From NCBI GenBank assembly GCA_026706345.1, contig JAPOYX010000014.1, positions 1 through 43,318 on the forward strand: a DNA stretch of 43,318 bases. The letters are read 5' to 3'. This DNA comes from Gemmatimonadota bacterium (GTDB taxonomy: Bacteria > JAAXHH01). Under the pieces are notes generated by a model. It saw only the letters and a list, made by a program, of their open reading frames with translations, ran no database searches and was not told the origin of the DNA. The position numbers were made by a program, and so were the translations under genes. Below are positions 16,192 through 25,500 of this stretch, in pieces (within the stretch, counting starts at the first letter, position 1; every line of letters begins with the position of its first letter).

Positions 16192-17094
16192 ATGTCCGCC
16201 AGCGAAGTGCCCGTTCCGGTTACCGGCTTCACTTCATCATGTCTCGAGTTCGACTTTCCCCGCCTGCGTATCGGATTCGCCGAGTACGACGAAGGTCCGA
16301 CCGGATGTACGGTCTTCCTTTTTGACGGAGGCGCCGTCACGGCTGTCGACGTGCGCGGCGGCATGCCCGGCGTGGTCGAATCCGAGTACCAGTTCCACCA
16401 TGCCATTTGTTTCGCGGGCGGTTCGTTGCACGGCCTGGAAGCCGTATCCGGCGTGCGGGCCGGCCTGACCGCTGCGGCGCCGCCGAGCAATCCCCCTCCC
16501 CTGCCCCTGGTCGCCGGCGCGATCATTTTCGACTGGTTCAACCGGAAGGATTTCGTCTATCCGGACAAAGCGCTCGGCAGCGCGGCCGCGGAAACGGCTT
16601 CCCCGGGTCGTTTCTACTATGGCCGGCGCGGCGCGGGACGCTGGGCCGGCGTGGGCCAGGGCGGGGCCTGCAGGGAAATCGGAGCGACGAAGATCGCCGT
16701 ATTCACCGTGGTGAACGCCCTGGGCGATATCGTCGACCGCGAGGGCCGGGTCCGAACGCGGGACCATCGCCATCCCTGCGACAAGCTGGAAGCCCGTCTT
16801 GCGAGGGGATCGAAGTCCAGGCCCGACCAGGTGGGCAGGCACACCACGCTGACGCTTGTCGTGACCAACCAGAAGTGGACCCAGGGTGACCTGAACCAGA
16901 TCGGCAGGCAGGTCCATGCGTCCATGGCCCGGGCGATCCAGCCTTTTCACACGGCACGGGACGGGGACGTGCTGTTTACCGCGACGACGGGCGAGGTGGA
17001 GAACAGGCGTCTCAAGAGTACGACCGATTTCGGGTTGATCGCCTCGGAGCTGGCATGGGACGCCGTGCTGAACAGCCTGGGGGAATCGGCCTGA
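16192..17094 (+). CDS. P1 (S58/DmpA-NylC-like) family peptidase
   Basis: 300 aa. The ATG at 16192 has GGAG eight bases upstream. S58 enzymes are N-terminal-nucleophile aminopeptidases or amide hydrolases that cleave themselves into two chains. Family signatures are GGSLHGLEAVSGV near residue 77, LPLVAGAIIFDW near residue 104, and GRHTTLTLVVTN near residue 215, where Thr218 aligns with the nucleophile. The residue before it is His217 rather than the usual Asn or Gly, so self-processing may differ. The Gly-rich stretch near residue 150 is also divergent. No signal peptide is visible. The gene is separated from cold-shock transcription by the terminator and is convergent with the TolB-CehA gene. 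Confidence 0.85.
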   Translation: MSASEVPVPVTGFTSSCLEFDFPRLRIGFAEYDEGPTGCTVFLFDGGAVTAVDVRGGMPGVVESEYQFHHAICFAGGSLHGLEAVSGVRAGLTAAAPPSNPPPLPLVAGAIIFDWFNRKDFVYPDKALGSAAAETASPGRFYYGRRGAGRWAGVGQGGACREIGATKIAVFTVVNALGDIVDREGRVRTRDHRHPCDKLEARLARGSKSRPDQVGRHTTLTLVVTNQKWTQGDLNQIGRQVHASMARAIQPFHTARDGDVLFTATTGEVENRRLKSTTDFGLIASELAWDAVLNSLGESA

Positions 17095-17176
17095 AGGAAT
17101 GCCGAGGGCAGATATTCCAAACCCGGCGGCCGGCAGGCACGCCCGCGCCGTGCGGCGACACCGAAATACTGCCCGG

Positions 17177-19714
17177 TCAGCGCGCCAGGTTCTCGTAGAC
17201 CGCACGGGCTTCGCGAAACTGGCCGAGCACGTGATCGATTTCCTCCTGAGAACGCCAGCCCGGATGCTCCCCGGCCATTTCGATGAGCCGGTCGATCCAC
17301 CGGACGAAGTATTGGGCGGAATCCCGGTTGCGGATCGTATCCTCTCCCACGTAAACCCGAATGGATTGCGTGGTGGCCAGCGGGTAGCGGTCGTCGATGG
17401 GGTGCGTCCAGGGGCTGCCCTCCGCTTGGAGGGTGTACCATCCGCTTTCGCGAACGGTCATCTGTTCCTCGAAAACCGCCTCGGTGCCTTCCCCGGAAAG
17501 CGGAATCTCCTTCAGTATCCGGCCGTTGTGGTAAACCATGACCCTGTCGAGGGGTACGATGCTCCGGACCGCTCCCCGTAGCGTAATTGCACCGCCCGCT
17601 GCGGGAAGTCGGATGATTTCGCCGGGACCCGCACCGTCGATGGTAAAATCGAGAAGGGGCCCATTGGTGGCGAACGTCCGTCCGGCCCGCAGCGCCGACA
17701 GCCAGGCGCCCCAGGACAGGGGTTCGTCGCCGAGGTAGACGTAGGACCGCACCTGGCCGACGATGGCGGTCCGGTACATGCTGCTGATGGAGTCCTCCCC
17801 GCCGGTCAGAACGATGTTGATGTCGTTATTGAGCAGGTGATGCCACACGTTGAGGACGGCATGCCCCGCCCCGGAGATCTCGAGGGCTTCGACGGTGCCC
17901 AGGGCCGCGTCGACGGGAAAGGCCTTGGCGCTGCCCAGCGTCGGGTTATCGCCGCCCAGCGGATCCGCTTCGCCGAAATAGGGGTGGACATAAGCCCTGA
18001 AAGCCCCCTGCTCGCCGGCAAGCCGCAGCATATCCGTGTTTGACGGGTACAGACTGTATATCGCGGTGCCCTCGTACCCGGACGCGAAGGGCGACAGGAG
18101 GAAGTCCGACAGGTCGATGAAGTAAACGTGCCCGTGAAAGGCGGGACGGTATTCCTCGCCCACGTGCAGGATGTGCTCCGGCGTGGAAAGGGCGTCAGGC
18201 TTACCCGTGAAGAACTGGTAGTCCAGCATCCGGTTGTCCTTGTTGGCCACGAGTTCATTGACCACGGACTGGTCCTCCGCCTCCGACATGTGCATCAGGT
18301 TCTCCAACGTGTTGTGCAGGTCCCCCGCGTAGTTCATATGCACGTGCGTGCTGCCGCTGTACCATCCCTGCTCGCGCATGTCCGTCATGCGCCGCAGCGT
18401 CAGGGCCACGGCAGTGGTCTTCCCGTCCTCGATCTCGACCGTCTTGCTGACAGGGTGGTATTCGAAGCCCTTCATGGCTTCCACGGTCAGCGGTCCGGCC
18501 GGGACGTCCAGGATGAAAGATCCGGGCGCGTGAAAGAAGTGTTCGCGGAGCCGGCCGACGCGGTGGTAGGCACCTTCCGCGGCATAGGACTTGCCGTCGG
18601 ATGCCCGGGCATAGACGCGGACCGTGGCCGGTTTTCCCGTGTCGCCGTCCAGGACGGTGACCGCCGCCCGGCCGTGAGGACCGCGCCAGCGTTTTTCCTC
18701 GATCACGACGTCGGTTTGCCTGCCGCCCACGGTTTCCATGATCCGCAGACCCGGCAGGCCGTACTCATTGGTAATGTAAGCGATTTTCGATCCGTCCGGC
18801 GACCAGCGGGGATAGAAATCGTCCCAGTCGCCGAAGGTGATCTTGTAGGGATGGCCCCCGTCCGCGGGCAGCAGGTAGAGTTTCGTGTACTGGCCGCCGC
18901 GATGGGAAGCGTACACGAAACGCGACCCGTCCGGCGACCAGTGCGGCCGGGTCCGGTACAGCGTCTGTTCTTCGAGTACGATGCTGGCTTTGTCGATACC
19001 GAACGGCTCGACGGGCATCCGCCGTACCGCCCCCGATCCGAGGGGAATGCCGCGGTTGCCGACGAACATCAATTCGCTGCCGTCGGGCGACCAGCTCGGT
19101 TCGATGTGGAGGTCGTAAGCACCGAAGTACAGGCGGCTCTTTCCATAGTCATTGTCACGGGTCAGCTGAATCGGGTCTCCGGCCGCGCCGCCGTCCGCCA
19201 TGTCCTGTACGAAGATGTTGAAGTAGCCGTTGGGTTCCGTGGACACATAGGCCAGCCTGGAACCGTCGGGCGACCACGTGGGATCGAGATAAAGGTGATC
19301 CCCCGTCTTCAGCGGCCGGGATACCCCGGTTTCGACGTTCAGGACCATGAGATCGATGGTCCGGTTGTCGGTTTCCGCCGTGTAGGCGATCCATGCGCCG
19401 TCGGGCGACCAGGCCGGAGAGGAGTCGTAGGTTTCGTTGTCCGTGAGCTCGCGGGCCGAGTATTCGTCCAACCGTATCTGCCAGATGGACCCGTGCAGGG
19501 CGAAGGCCAGCGTCTCGCCGTCGGGGGACCATGCCGGCCGGCGCGGCGTGGTCGTGGAGGGCGGCGGCAAATAGAAGTTGTGCATGTAGTTGCCGCCGGT
19601 ACGGGCGGCCTGGTAGGCCGTGGGAGGAGGCTGCTGGGCTGCCGTGCTTCCGGCCGCCGCGATGAGGCATGCGGCCAGGACCAGGCGCAGGGACGCGGGA
19701 ATCCTCTGGATCAT
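17177..19714 (-). CDS. Secreted TolB-repeat / CehA-McbA-like metallohydrolase hybrid
   Basis: 845 aa. The ATG at 19714 has AAGGAGG six bases upstream. A signal peptide (residues 1-26, ending STAAQ) indicates export. Six WSPDG repeats between about residues 60 and 345 form a TolB-like PD40 propeller. A carboxypeptidase-regulatory-like beta domain follows, around residues 365-440. The C-terminal half is a CehA/McbA-type PHP metallohydrolase, with THVHMNY near residue 455 and HPYFGEAD near residue 578 as likely metal ligands. CehA-type enzymes hydrolyse carbamates or phosphoesters, but here the natural substrate is unknown. It is the downstream-most gene of a minus-strand group of exported proteins. 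Propeller plus PHP fusions are known in planctomycete-like genomes. Confidence 0.88.
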   Translation of the reverse strand: MIQRIPASLRLVLAACLIAAAGSTAAQQPPPTAYQAARTGGNYMHNFYLPPPSTTTPRRPAWSPDGETLAFALHGSIWQIRLDEYSARELTDNETYDSSPAWSPDGAWIAYTAETDNRTIDLMVLNVETGVSRPLKTGDHLYLDPTWSPDGSRLAYVSTEPNGYFNIFVQDMADGGAAGDPIQLTRDNDYGKSRLYFGAYDLHIEPSWSPDGSELMFVGNRGIPLGSGAVRRMPVEPFGIDKASIVLEEQTLYRTRPHWSPDGSRFVYASHRGGQYTKLYLLPADGGHPYKITFGDWDDFYPRWSPDGSKIAYITNEYGLPGLRIMETVGGRQTDVVIEEKRWRGPHGRAAVTVLDGDTGKPATVRVYARASDGKSYAAEGAYHRVGRLREHFFHAPGSFILDVPAGPLTVEAMKGFEYHPVSKTVEIEDGKTTAVALTLRRMTDMREQGWYSGSTHVHMNYAGDLHNTLENLMHMSEAEDQSVVNELVANKDNRMLDYQFFTGKPDALSTPEHILHVGEEYRPAFHGHVYFIDLSDFLLSPFASGYEGTAIYSLYPSNTDMLRLAGEQGAFRAYVHPYFGEADPLGGDNPTLGSAKAFPVDAALGTVEALEISGAGHAVLNVWHHLLNNDINIVLTGGEDSISSMYRTAIVGQVRSYVYLGDEPLSWGAWLSALRAGRTFATNGPLLDFTIDGAGPGEIIRLPAAGGAITLRGAVRSIVPLDRVMVYHNGRILKEIPLSGEGTEAVFEEQMTVRESGWYTLQAEGSPWTHPIDDRYPLATTQSIRVYVGEDTIRNRDSAQYFVRWIDRLIEMAGEHPGWRSQEEIDHVLGQFREARAVYENLAR

Positions 19715-19793
19715 GTTGTTCCTCCTTCCAGTGCCTTGTCCACCTCTGACGCCCAGGAGCCTTCCCCCGGGTTTTGCGTCGGAAAGTTCCATC

Positions 19794-22484
19794 CTACGGT
19801 TTCGGTAGATTCAGGTCGGGCACAACCCTCCGCGGAGCGATTCGCATCAGCGAAGCCAGACCTGTCGGCGAGTCTTCATAGACCTCGAACTGATGGACAT
19901 CCTCGTCGACGTCCCCGACGGGCGACGCCATCCCCGTCTCCGCGTCCACCGCGTACAGTTTCGCCGTCCACCCGCCGGCCATGTACAACGCGCCTCGGTG
20001 TGAAGTCAGTCCGGTCGGCAGATCTTCTCCCACGCCGAAATCGGATGCCTCGCCGACAGGCGTCGCCGTCCCCGTGGAAGGATTCAATACGTAAAGTTTC
20101 CCTGAACCGTACCCGACCATGTACAGGCTTCCTTCGTGGGAAGCCAGGCCGAAGGGGTGGCGTTCATCGACACCGAACCGGTCGGCGTTGCCGACCGGCG
20201 TCGCTTCTCCCGTCACGGTATTGAGCGAGTAGAGCCTGGCATTCGCCCTACCGGCCATGTACAGCGTTCCGTCGTGGGACGCCAGTCCCGTTGGCTGGGA
20301 TTCGGCGATCCCGAATTCCACCGCGTCGCCGACCTGAACGGCCGCGCCGGTTTCCGGGTCCAGCGTGTACAGCGCCGCGTTCCATCCGCCCGTCATGTAC
20401 AACATGCCATGATGCGCGGTCAGACCGTGGGGCTCGTACTCGCCGGCGTCGAATCGCACGGCGTCTCCCACGGGTTTGGCTTCTCCCGTATTCGGATTCA
20501 ACCTGTACAGCCGGTCGGTTCCGTCGCCAACCATGAACAGTCCCTCCGAAAAGCCGGCTTCGTCGCAGCGTGGACCCTCAGGGTTGTCAAGGGCCTCGAA
20601 CCAGGTAAGCAGCGCCGGCGCGCCCGGTAGACACAGACCGTCATTGTCATAGAAGAAGAACGTCAAAAGGTCTGTAAGGCCTGCAAAAGACCCGGGTACT
20701 TCCCCGGTGAACTGGTTTCCATGGAGATACATGCCTTCGAGGTCGTCAAGCCGTCCCAACTCGGATGGAAGGGGTCCGGACAGTTCGTTGTTGAACAGGT
20801 ACAGCCCTTCGAGATCCTCGAGCCGTCCCAACTCGGACGGGACAGGTCCGGAAATCCGGTTGTTGTGCAGCAACAGGTATTCGAGATTGTCCAGTCTGCT
20901 CAGTTCGACCGGCAACGGTCCCGAAAGTTTGTTTCCATAGAGGCTCAGCAGACGCAACCGGGAAAGTTCGCCCAGGACGGCGGGGATTTCGCCGGAGAGA
21001 CCATTGCTGTTGAGGAACAGCAGCTCGAGATTCGTCAGCTGTCCCAGCTCCACGGGGATCGGTCCCGACAATCTGTTTTCATCGAGGTCCAGACGTTCCA
21101 GGCGGGTCAGGTGACTTAATTCAATCGGAATGGTGCCGGACAGTTCGTTCTTCCAGAATATCACGCTCTTCAGATTGGCCAGATCACCCAGTTCCGGCGG
21201 GATCGTACCGCTCAGTTTGTTCCTGTAGAGGTACAGTACTTCCAGGTTCTGCAGTAGTCCCAGTTCGGCGGGTATGGGTCCGAGTAGTTCGTTGCTGTCC
21301 AAAGCAAGCGACTCGAGATTGGCGAGTTGACCCAATTCCGCAGGGACGGTACCGGTCAGGCGATTCCTGCCAAGGTCCATTCGCTTCAGGCCGGTTATCC
21401 GCCCCAGCGCCGGGGGGACCGGACCCGACAGATTGTTGTTTTCGAGGTCCAGTACTTCCAGGTTGGGCAGCAGGGCAAGTTCGGCGGGAACGGGCCCCGA
21501 GATTCCGTTCCAGCCGAGATCAAGGATCCTCAGTTCCGCGAGCTGGGCAAATTCGACCGGGATGCCGCCGGATACCTGGTTGAATGCCAGGTCCAGTTCC
21601 CTCAGCAGGGCGAGATCGACGAGGCTTGCAGGCAACCTGCCCGACAGGCCGTTCCTTCTCAACTCCAGCCGGATCACTCTGCCGTTCGCGTCGGTAGTTA
21701 CGCCGTGCCACTCGCTCAGGGGCACCTCTTCATTCAGCCAGTGTTCTTTGTCACTCCAGTCGGGACCCTTCAATGCGTGGTAGAAATCAACCAGCGTGGT
21801 GCGATCGCTGATCACGATGGCCACGGTTACGGGCACGCTGGCCGAAACCTCGCCGGACGTGGCCATGACGACCGTGCTGCCGCTGCTCACGGCGGTGACC
21901 GTTCCCGCGTCGTTTACCGTCGCCACTGTTTCATCGGCAGTTACCCATTTCACCGGCGCGTCTTCGACGATCTGGCCGTTTTCGTCCAGGACCGTGGCAT
22001 TCAGTCCGGCGGTCTCGCCGGCCGCAGTCAGCGACACAGACGCCGGTTCGACGGTGATCGTCGCTGCCGACTGGGACACGGTAACCGAAGCAACCGTCTG
22101 CTTCTGTCCCGCGGTGGCCGCGATGTCGGCCGTACCGTTACCATAGGCGGTGACGAGCCCTCCGTCGCTTACGGAGGCTACCGACGGATTCCGGCTCGAC
22201 CAGACCACCTCGTGGCCCGTCAACACGTTGCCGTTCTCGTCCTGCACCTGCGCCGTAAGCTGCACGGACTGATTGATCGCCGTCATGGTAACGGCGCTCG
22301 GAGTTACGACGACTTTAGCCGGACCGGTCGGACGGGTGGGGCCGTCCTTCCCGCATGAAACCGCTGCAAACAGGGCGAGCAGGAAAAAGACGGGGATTCG
22401 AGTTTTCAGGGAAGTCGCCCGCGGTGTTCGTAATCTACCGCCAGATGAAACCGATTCATGATTGGACCGGCGTTGGAAACACAT
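19794..22484 (-). CDS. Surface lipoprotein with two BIG2 domains, 13-14 plant-type LRRs and a propeller-like C-terminus
   Basis: 896 aa. The ATG at 22484 has AGGAGG upstream. A hydrophobic signal ending AAVSC (Cys near residue 44) marks a lipoprotein. Residues 55-220 hold two bacterial Ig-like (BIG2) domains (e.g. VVWSSRNPSVASVSDGGLVT). Residues 278-615 hold 13 to 14 leucine-rich repeats of 24 residues with consensus IPxELGxLxNLExLxLxxNxLSG, the plant-specific LRR type. Residues 641-871 hold five ~49-residue repeats (LYxLNPxTGxAxPVGD, then GLASHxGxLYM) resembling a beta-propeller. The LRR face suggests protein or glycan binding. It is probably exported and held at the cell surface; it lies 79 bases upstream of the CehA-like gene. 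The binding partner is unknown. Confidence 0.88.
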   Translation of the reverse strand: MCFQRRSNHESVSSGGRLRTPRATSLKTRIPVFFLLALFAAVSCGKDGPTRPTGPAKVVVTPSAVTMTAINQSVQLTAQVQDENGNVLTGHEVVWSSRNPSVASVSDGGLVTAYGNGTADIAATAGQKQTVASVTVSQSAATITVEPASVSLTAAGETAGLNATVLDENGQIVEDAPVKWVTADETVATVNDAGTVTAVSSGSTVVMATSGEVSASVPVTVAIVISDRTTLVDFYHALKGPDWSDKEHWLNEEVPLSEWHGVTTDANGRVIRLELRRNGLSGRLPASLVDLALLRELDLAFNQVSGGIPVEFAQLAELRILDLGWNGISGPVPAELALLPNLEVLDLENNNLSGPVPPALGRITGLKRMDLGRNRLTGTVPAELGQLANLESLALDSNELLGPIPAELGLLQNLEVLYLYRNKLSGTIPPELGDLANLKSVIFWKNELSGTIPIELSHLTRLERLDLDENRLSGPIPVELGQLTNLELLFLNSNGLSGEIPAVLGELSRLRLLSLYGNKLSGPLPVELSRLDNLEYLLLHNNRISGPVPSELGRLEDLEGLYLFNNELSGPLPSELGRLDDLEGMYLHGNQFTGEVPGSFAGLTDLLTFFFYDNDGLCLPGAPALLTWFEALDNPEGPRCDEAGFSEGLFMVGDGTDRLYRLNPNTGEAKPVGDAVRFDAGEYEPHGLTAHHGMLYMTGGWNAALYTLDPETGAAVQVGDAVEFGIAESQPTGLASHDGTLYMAGRANARLYSLNTVTGEATPVGNADRFGVDERHPFGLASHEGSLYMVGYGSGKLYVLNPSTGTATPVGEASDFGVGEDLPTGLTSHRGALYMAGGWTAKLYAVDAETGMASPVGDVDEDVHQFEVYEDSPTGLASLMRIAPRRVVPDLNLPKP

Positions 22485-22582
22485 GTAACGCACCTCCTGA
22501 TGAGACGGACTGCGACAGGTGTCGCGTTCGCCGTGAGACCAATGCCTCTTCGTCGGAGAAGTCTCCCGCGTCCGGCAGGACA

Positions 22583-25500
22583 TCAGAAGCTCATGCGTCC
22601 GATGAGACCTATGCGGTGATGGACAGATCCGCCCCGGCGATCGACGCGCGCGCCCGAAAGCTCCAGGGATCCGGAACGCGGGCTCCGGCCCTGGCCGCCG
22701 ACGCGGGTTCCGATCCGCACCTGGCGCCGTTCATCGCCGTAGAGATACATTTCGCCAAAAGAGGTGAACAGCAGGCCGGTGGGAGAAGTCAGGCCATACC
22801 CCACCTCGGCCCGAAGGGAACGGGCATCTCCGCCTCCGCCCATGGCAGATCCGGCAAGGGGCCGGTCGCGCCATATCATGCCGGAGTCGCCGGTGCCGAC
22901 GCCCGCGCGCGGGGCCACGGACATCGAAAGGCCCTGCCCGTCCGCATCCGGATTCAGGTAGGCAACCATGGAGAACCCGTGCTCGCTGTAATTCTGCTCG
23001 GTATGGACGGCCAGGAACCTGCCCCGCGCGTTCACGCCGACCCGGTTTCCGGCCAGCCGCAGGCCGCCCGAGACCTCAAGGCCCTGTCCGGTTCGTCCGT
23101 CGCCGCCGTCATAGCGTCCGGCCACCTGGGCATAGGGGGTTGCCGTGACGCCGCCGCCCAGGGCCGCCGATCGCGAACCTTCCAATCCGATACGTATACG
23201 CCGCACGCTGGCGGCGATGCCGCGCAACGCGGCCGATCCGTCGTCGGAGGTGGAAACGCGCAGCAGTCCCGCGTCCCCCACCAAGTCGATCCCCATGCTT
23301 CCCGAGGAGGCCAGCCGGGAACGCAGCCCCACCATGCCCATGCGCATGCCCAGATCGCTGGCGTCCGTACCGTTGTCGACGTTGCCGGAACCGAGACCCA
23401 GGATCGACCACACTTCGGTGCAGCATCCCTCCTCGGACCAACGCGCGTAGGGCAGTACGCTGGCGAGGCTGGCCTCCAGGCTACCGCTGGCCACGGCGAC
23501 GTCGTAATCGGACCGCCCCATGGCGTAGGAGAGGGCGATGCCGGCCATCCAGCGCCGCCGCGCGGCCAGGTCCACGCCGAGATAGGCCGTCCTCGTGTTG
23601 CCGTCGTAGAAGGCGCCGGCCGCGGGTTCGCCCTCGAAACGCTGCCAGTCGCCGGCCCCCCATACGCCCCATCGAAGACCGCCGCCGGCGGTCTGGTCGT
23701 CGAAGGCGTAGGAGAAGGCGCTGGTCCTGAGCAGGTCATTGCCGCGAACGCCGTTCCGGCGCCGACCATCGTCCATCAGCGCCAATTCCCTGGACGATTC
23801 CCGTCTCCAGTGTCCGGTCGCGCCGGCCAGCGCCGACACGGCGGCCGCGGGACCGTCGATCCTGCGTCCGCCCACGACCACGCCCTGATCGCCGCTGCCG
23901 GCGAAACGTCCGCCGATGGTGGCGGAAGCGCTCGAGAGCATGCCGCGGCCCATGGCGGCTAAGATATCGGTATAGGTCTCGCGTTCCGCCAGGACGGCCG
24001 TGACGGTTACGCCGACGACGAGGCTGGCCTCTCCGGCCGCGTTCCTGGCGGAGAGGGTCACCGCGGCCGATCCTTTGCGCACGCCCGTTACGCTCAACGT
24101 GGCGCCGGAGAGGACCGCTAAGGCCACGCCGTTGTCCGACGAACTCGCCGAATAGGCCAGCGCGGCGCCGCTGAAGAGCGCGCCCGCGTCGATCGTCTCG
24201 GAGCGCCCCGCTTCCAGCGTTACCGACGGTGATGCGCCGACAACCGCCGGAGCATCGAAGGCATCGCTTATCCTGAGCGTCGCGGCGCCGAGGTCCCGGC
24301 CATTGAAACGCGCCGTGAAGACGATCGTTTCGCCCCCTGGTTCATATACGTCGTCACCGACGGGCGTGACGGTAAGCTGCGTCAATCCCTCCGTCTGTCC
24401 GCCGGGAATCGAGATGCTAAAGTTTCCGCTCACACTGTAGTCGTCGCCGGTAGCCGTGCCGGAAAGCGAAAGCGGGATCACGGTCGCGACCGGTATGGCC
24501 ATGCCGGTCCGCGTCGCCGTCACGGTCACGGACTGCGCGCCGGCGTCCTCCGACACGGCAGCCGGACTCACGGTAAGCGTGATGTCGGGCGCGTGTTCGT
24601 CCAAGTCGACATACAACCCCGATCCGATGATGAATGCCGTCCCGTCGTAGGTCATGATTTCCGCGTAACTCACCTTCGGCGAGCCGGATTCTTCGTCTCC
24701 GTCCACGTCCGGATTGTCGAAGTGATACTCGACGAAACCGCCTCCGGCCTGCGCGGCCTCGATGATTTCACGGGTGTAAAAGACCCCGTTGAGGTCCTGG
24801 TGATCATAGAGGTTCATGGTTTCCAGCGATGGATTGGCGCCGTGAAACACCAACACGCCGTCGTCCCGAAAGACAAACAGGTAAACAGCCCCCTGCTTCC
24901 AGGGGCCGCCTTCTTCTCTGAGCGCCCGATCTATCTGCGCCGGCAGCGCTTCCGGACCGGAGCCCGCCCGCGCAAAAGCCTCCTTCGACCAGTTTGCCGC
25001 GCCCTGCACGAAAGCCTTCAGCGTTTCCCGGTTCGTCACGTCCCGCGCCCATACCCCGGGCGGGTCCGGCAATTCCAATTCTTCGTCGTTCGTTACGTGC
25101 TGATTGAAACCGGCCGCCACCACCCAGGTCTGGCCGGTCTGCGCAAGCGTATAGGGGATCGCGTAGGCCACCCGGGCTGGAGGAGACGTCGAGGCGATCT
25201 GGAACGGATCGACGCCTTCCACTTCTGGGTCGTCCCACGTATAATCGACGTAACCGCCGCCGGCCGCCGCCGTTTCCAGGATCATCCGGACGACCAATAC
25301 CCCGTTGTCGTCTTCCAGGTTGCTCGCGTCGATACCGTCCCGGGTCGGGTCGTCCGCGTGCAGGAACACCGTGCCGTCGGGTTGGAACAAGACGAAATAC
25401 ATCTTGCCGGGCATTCTCCAGATTCCCGCCGACCGGATATCCGTCCCGAGTCTGACGGCTTCCTCCGCGGTGTCTATGGTATCTAGGTAATCCCTGAAAC

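Noticed and set aside
18128-20224. 698-codon plus-strand frame opposite the TolB-CehA gene
   Set aside because: Composition is shadow-like (Val/Gly/Arg/His-rich) and has no domain; the opposite strand encodes a clear exported hydrolase.
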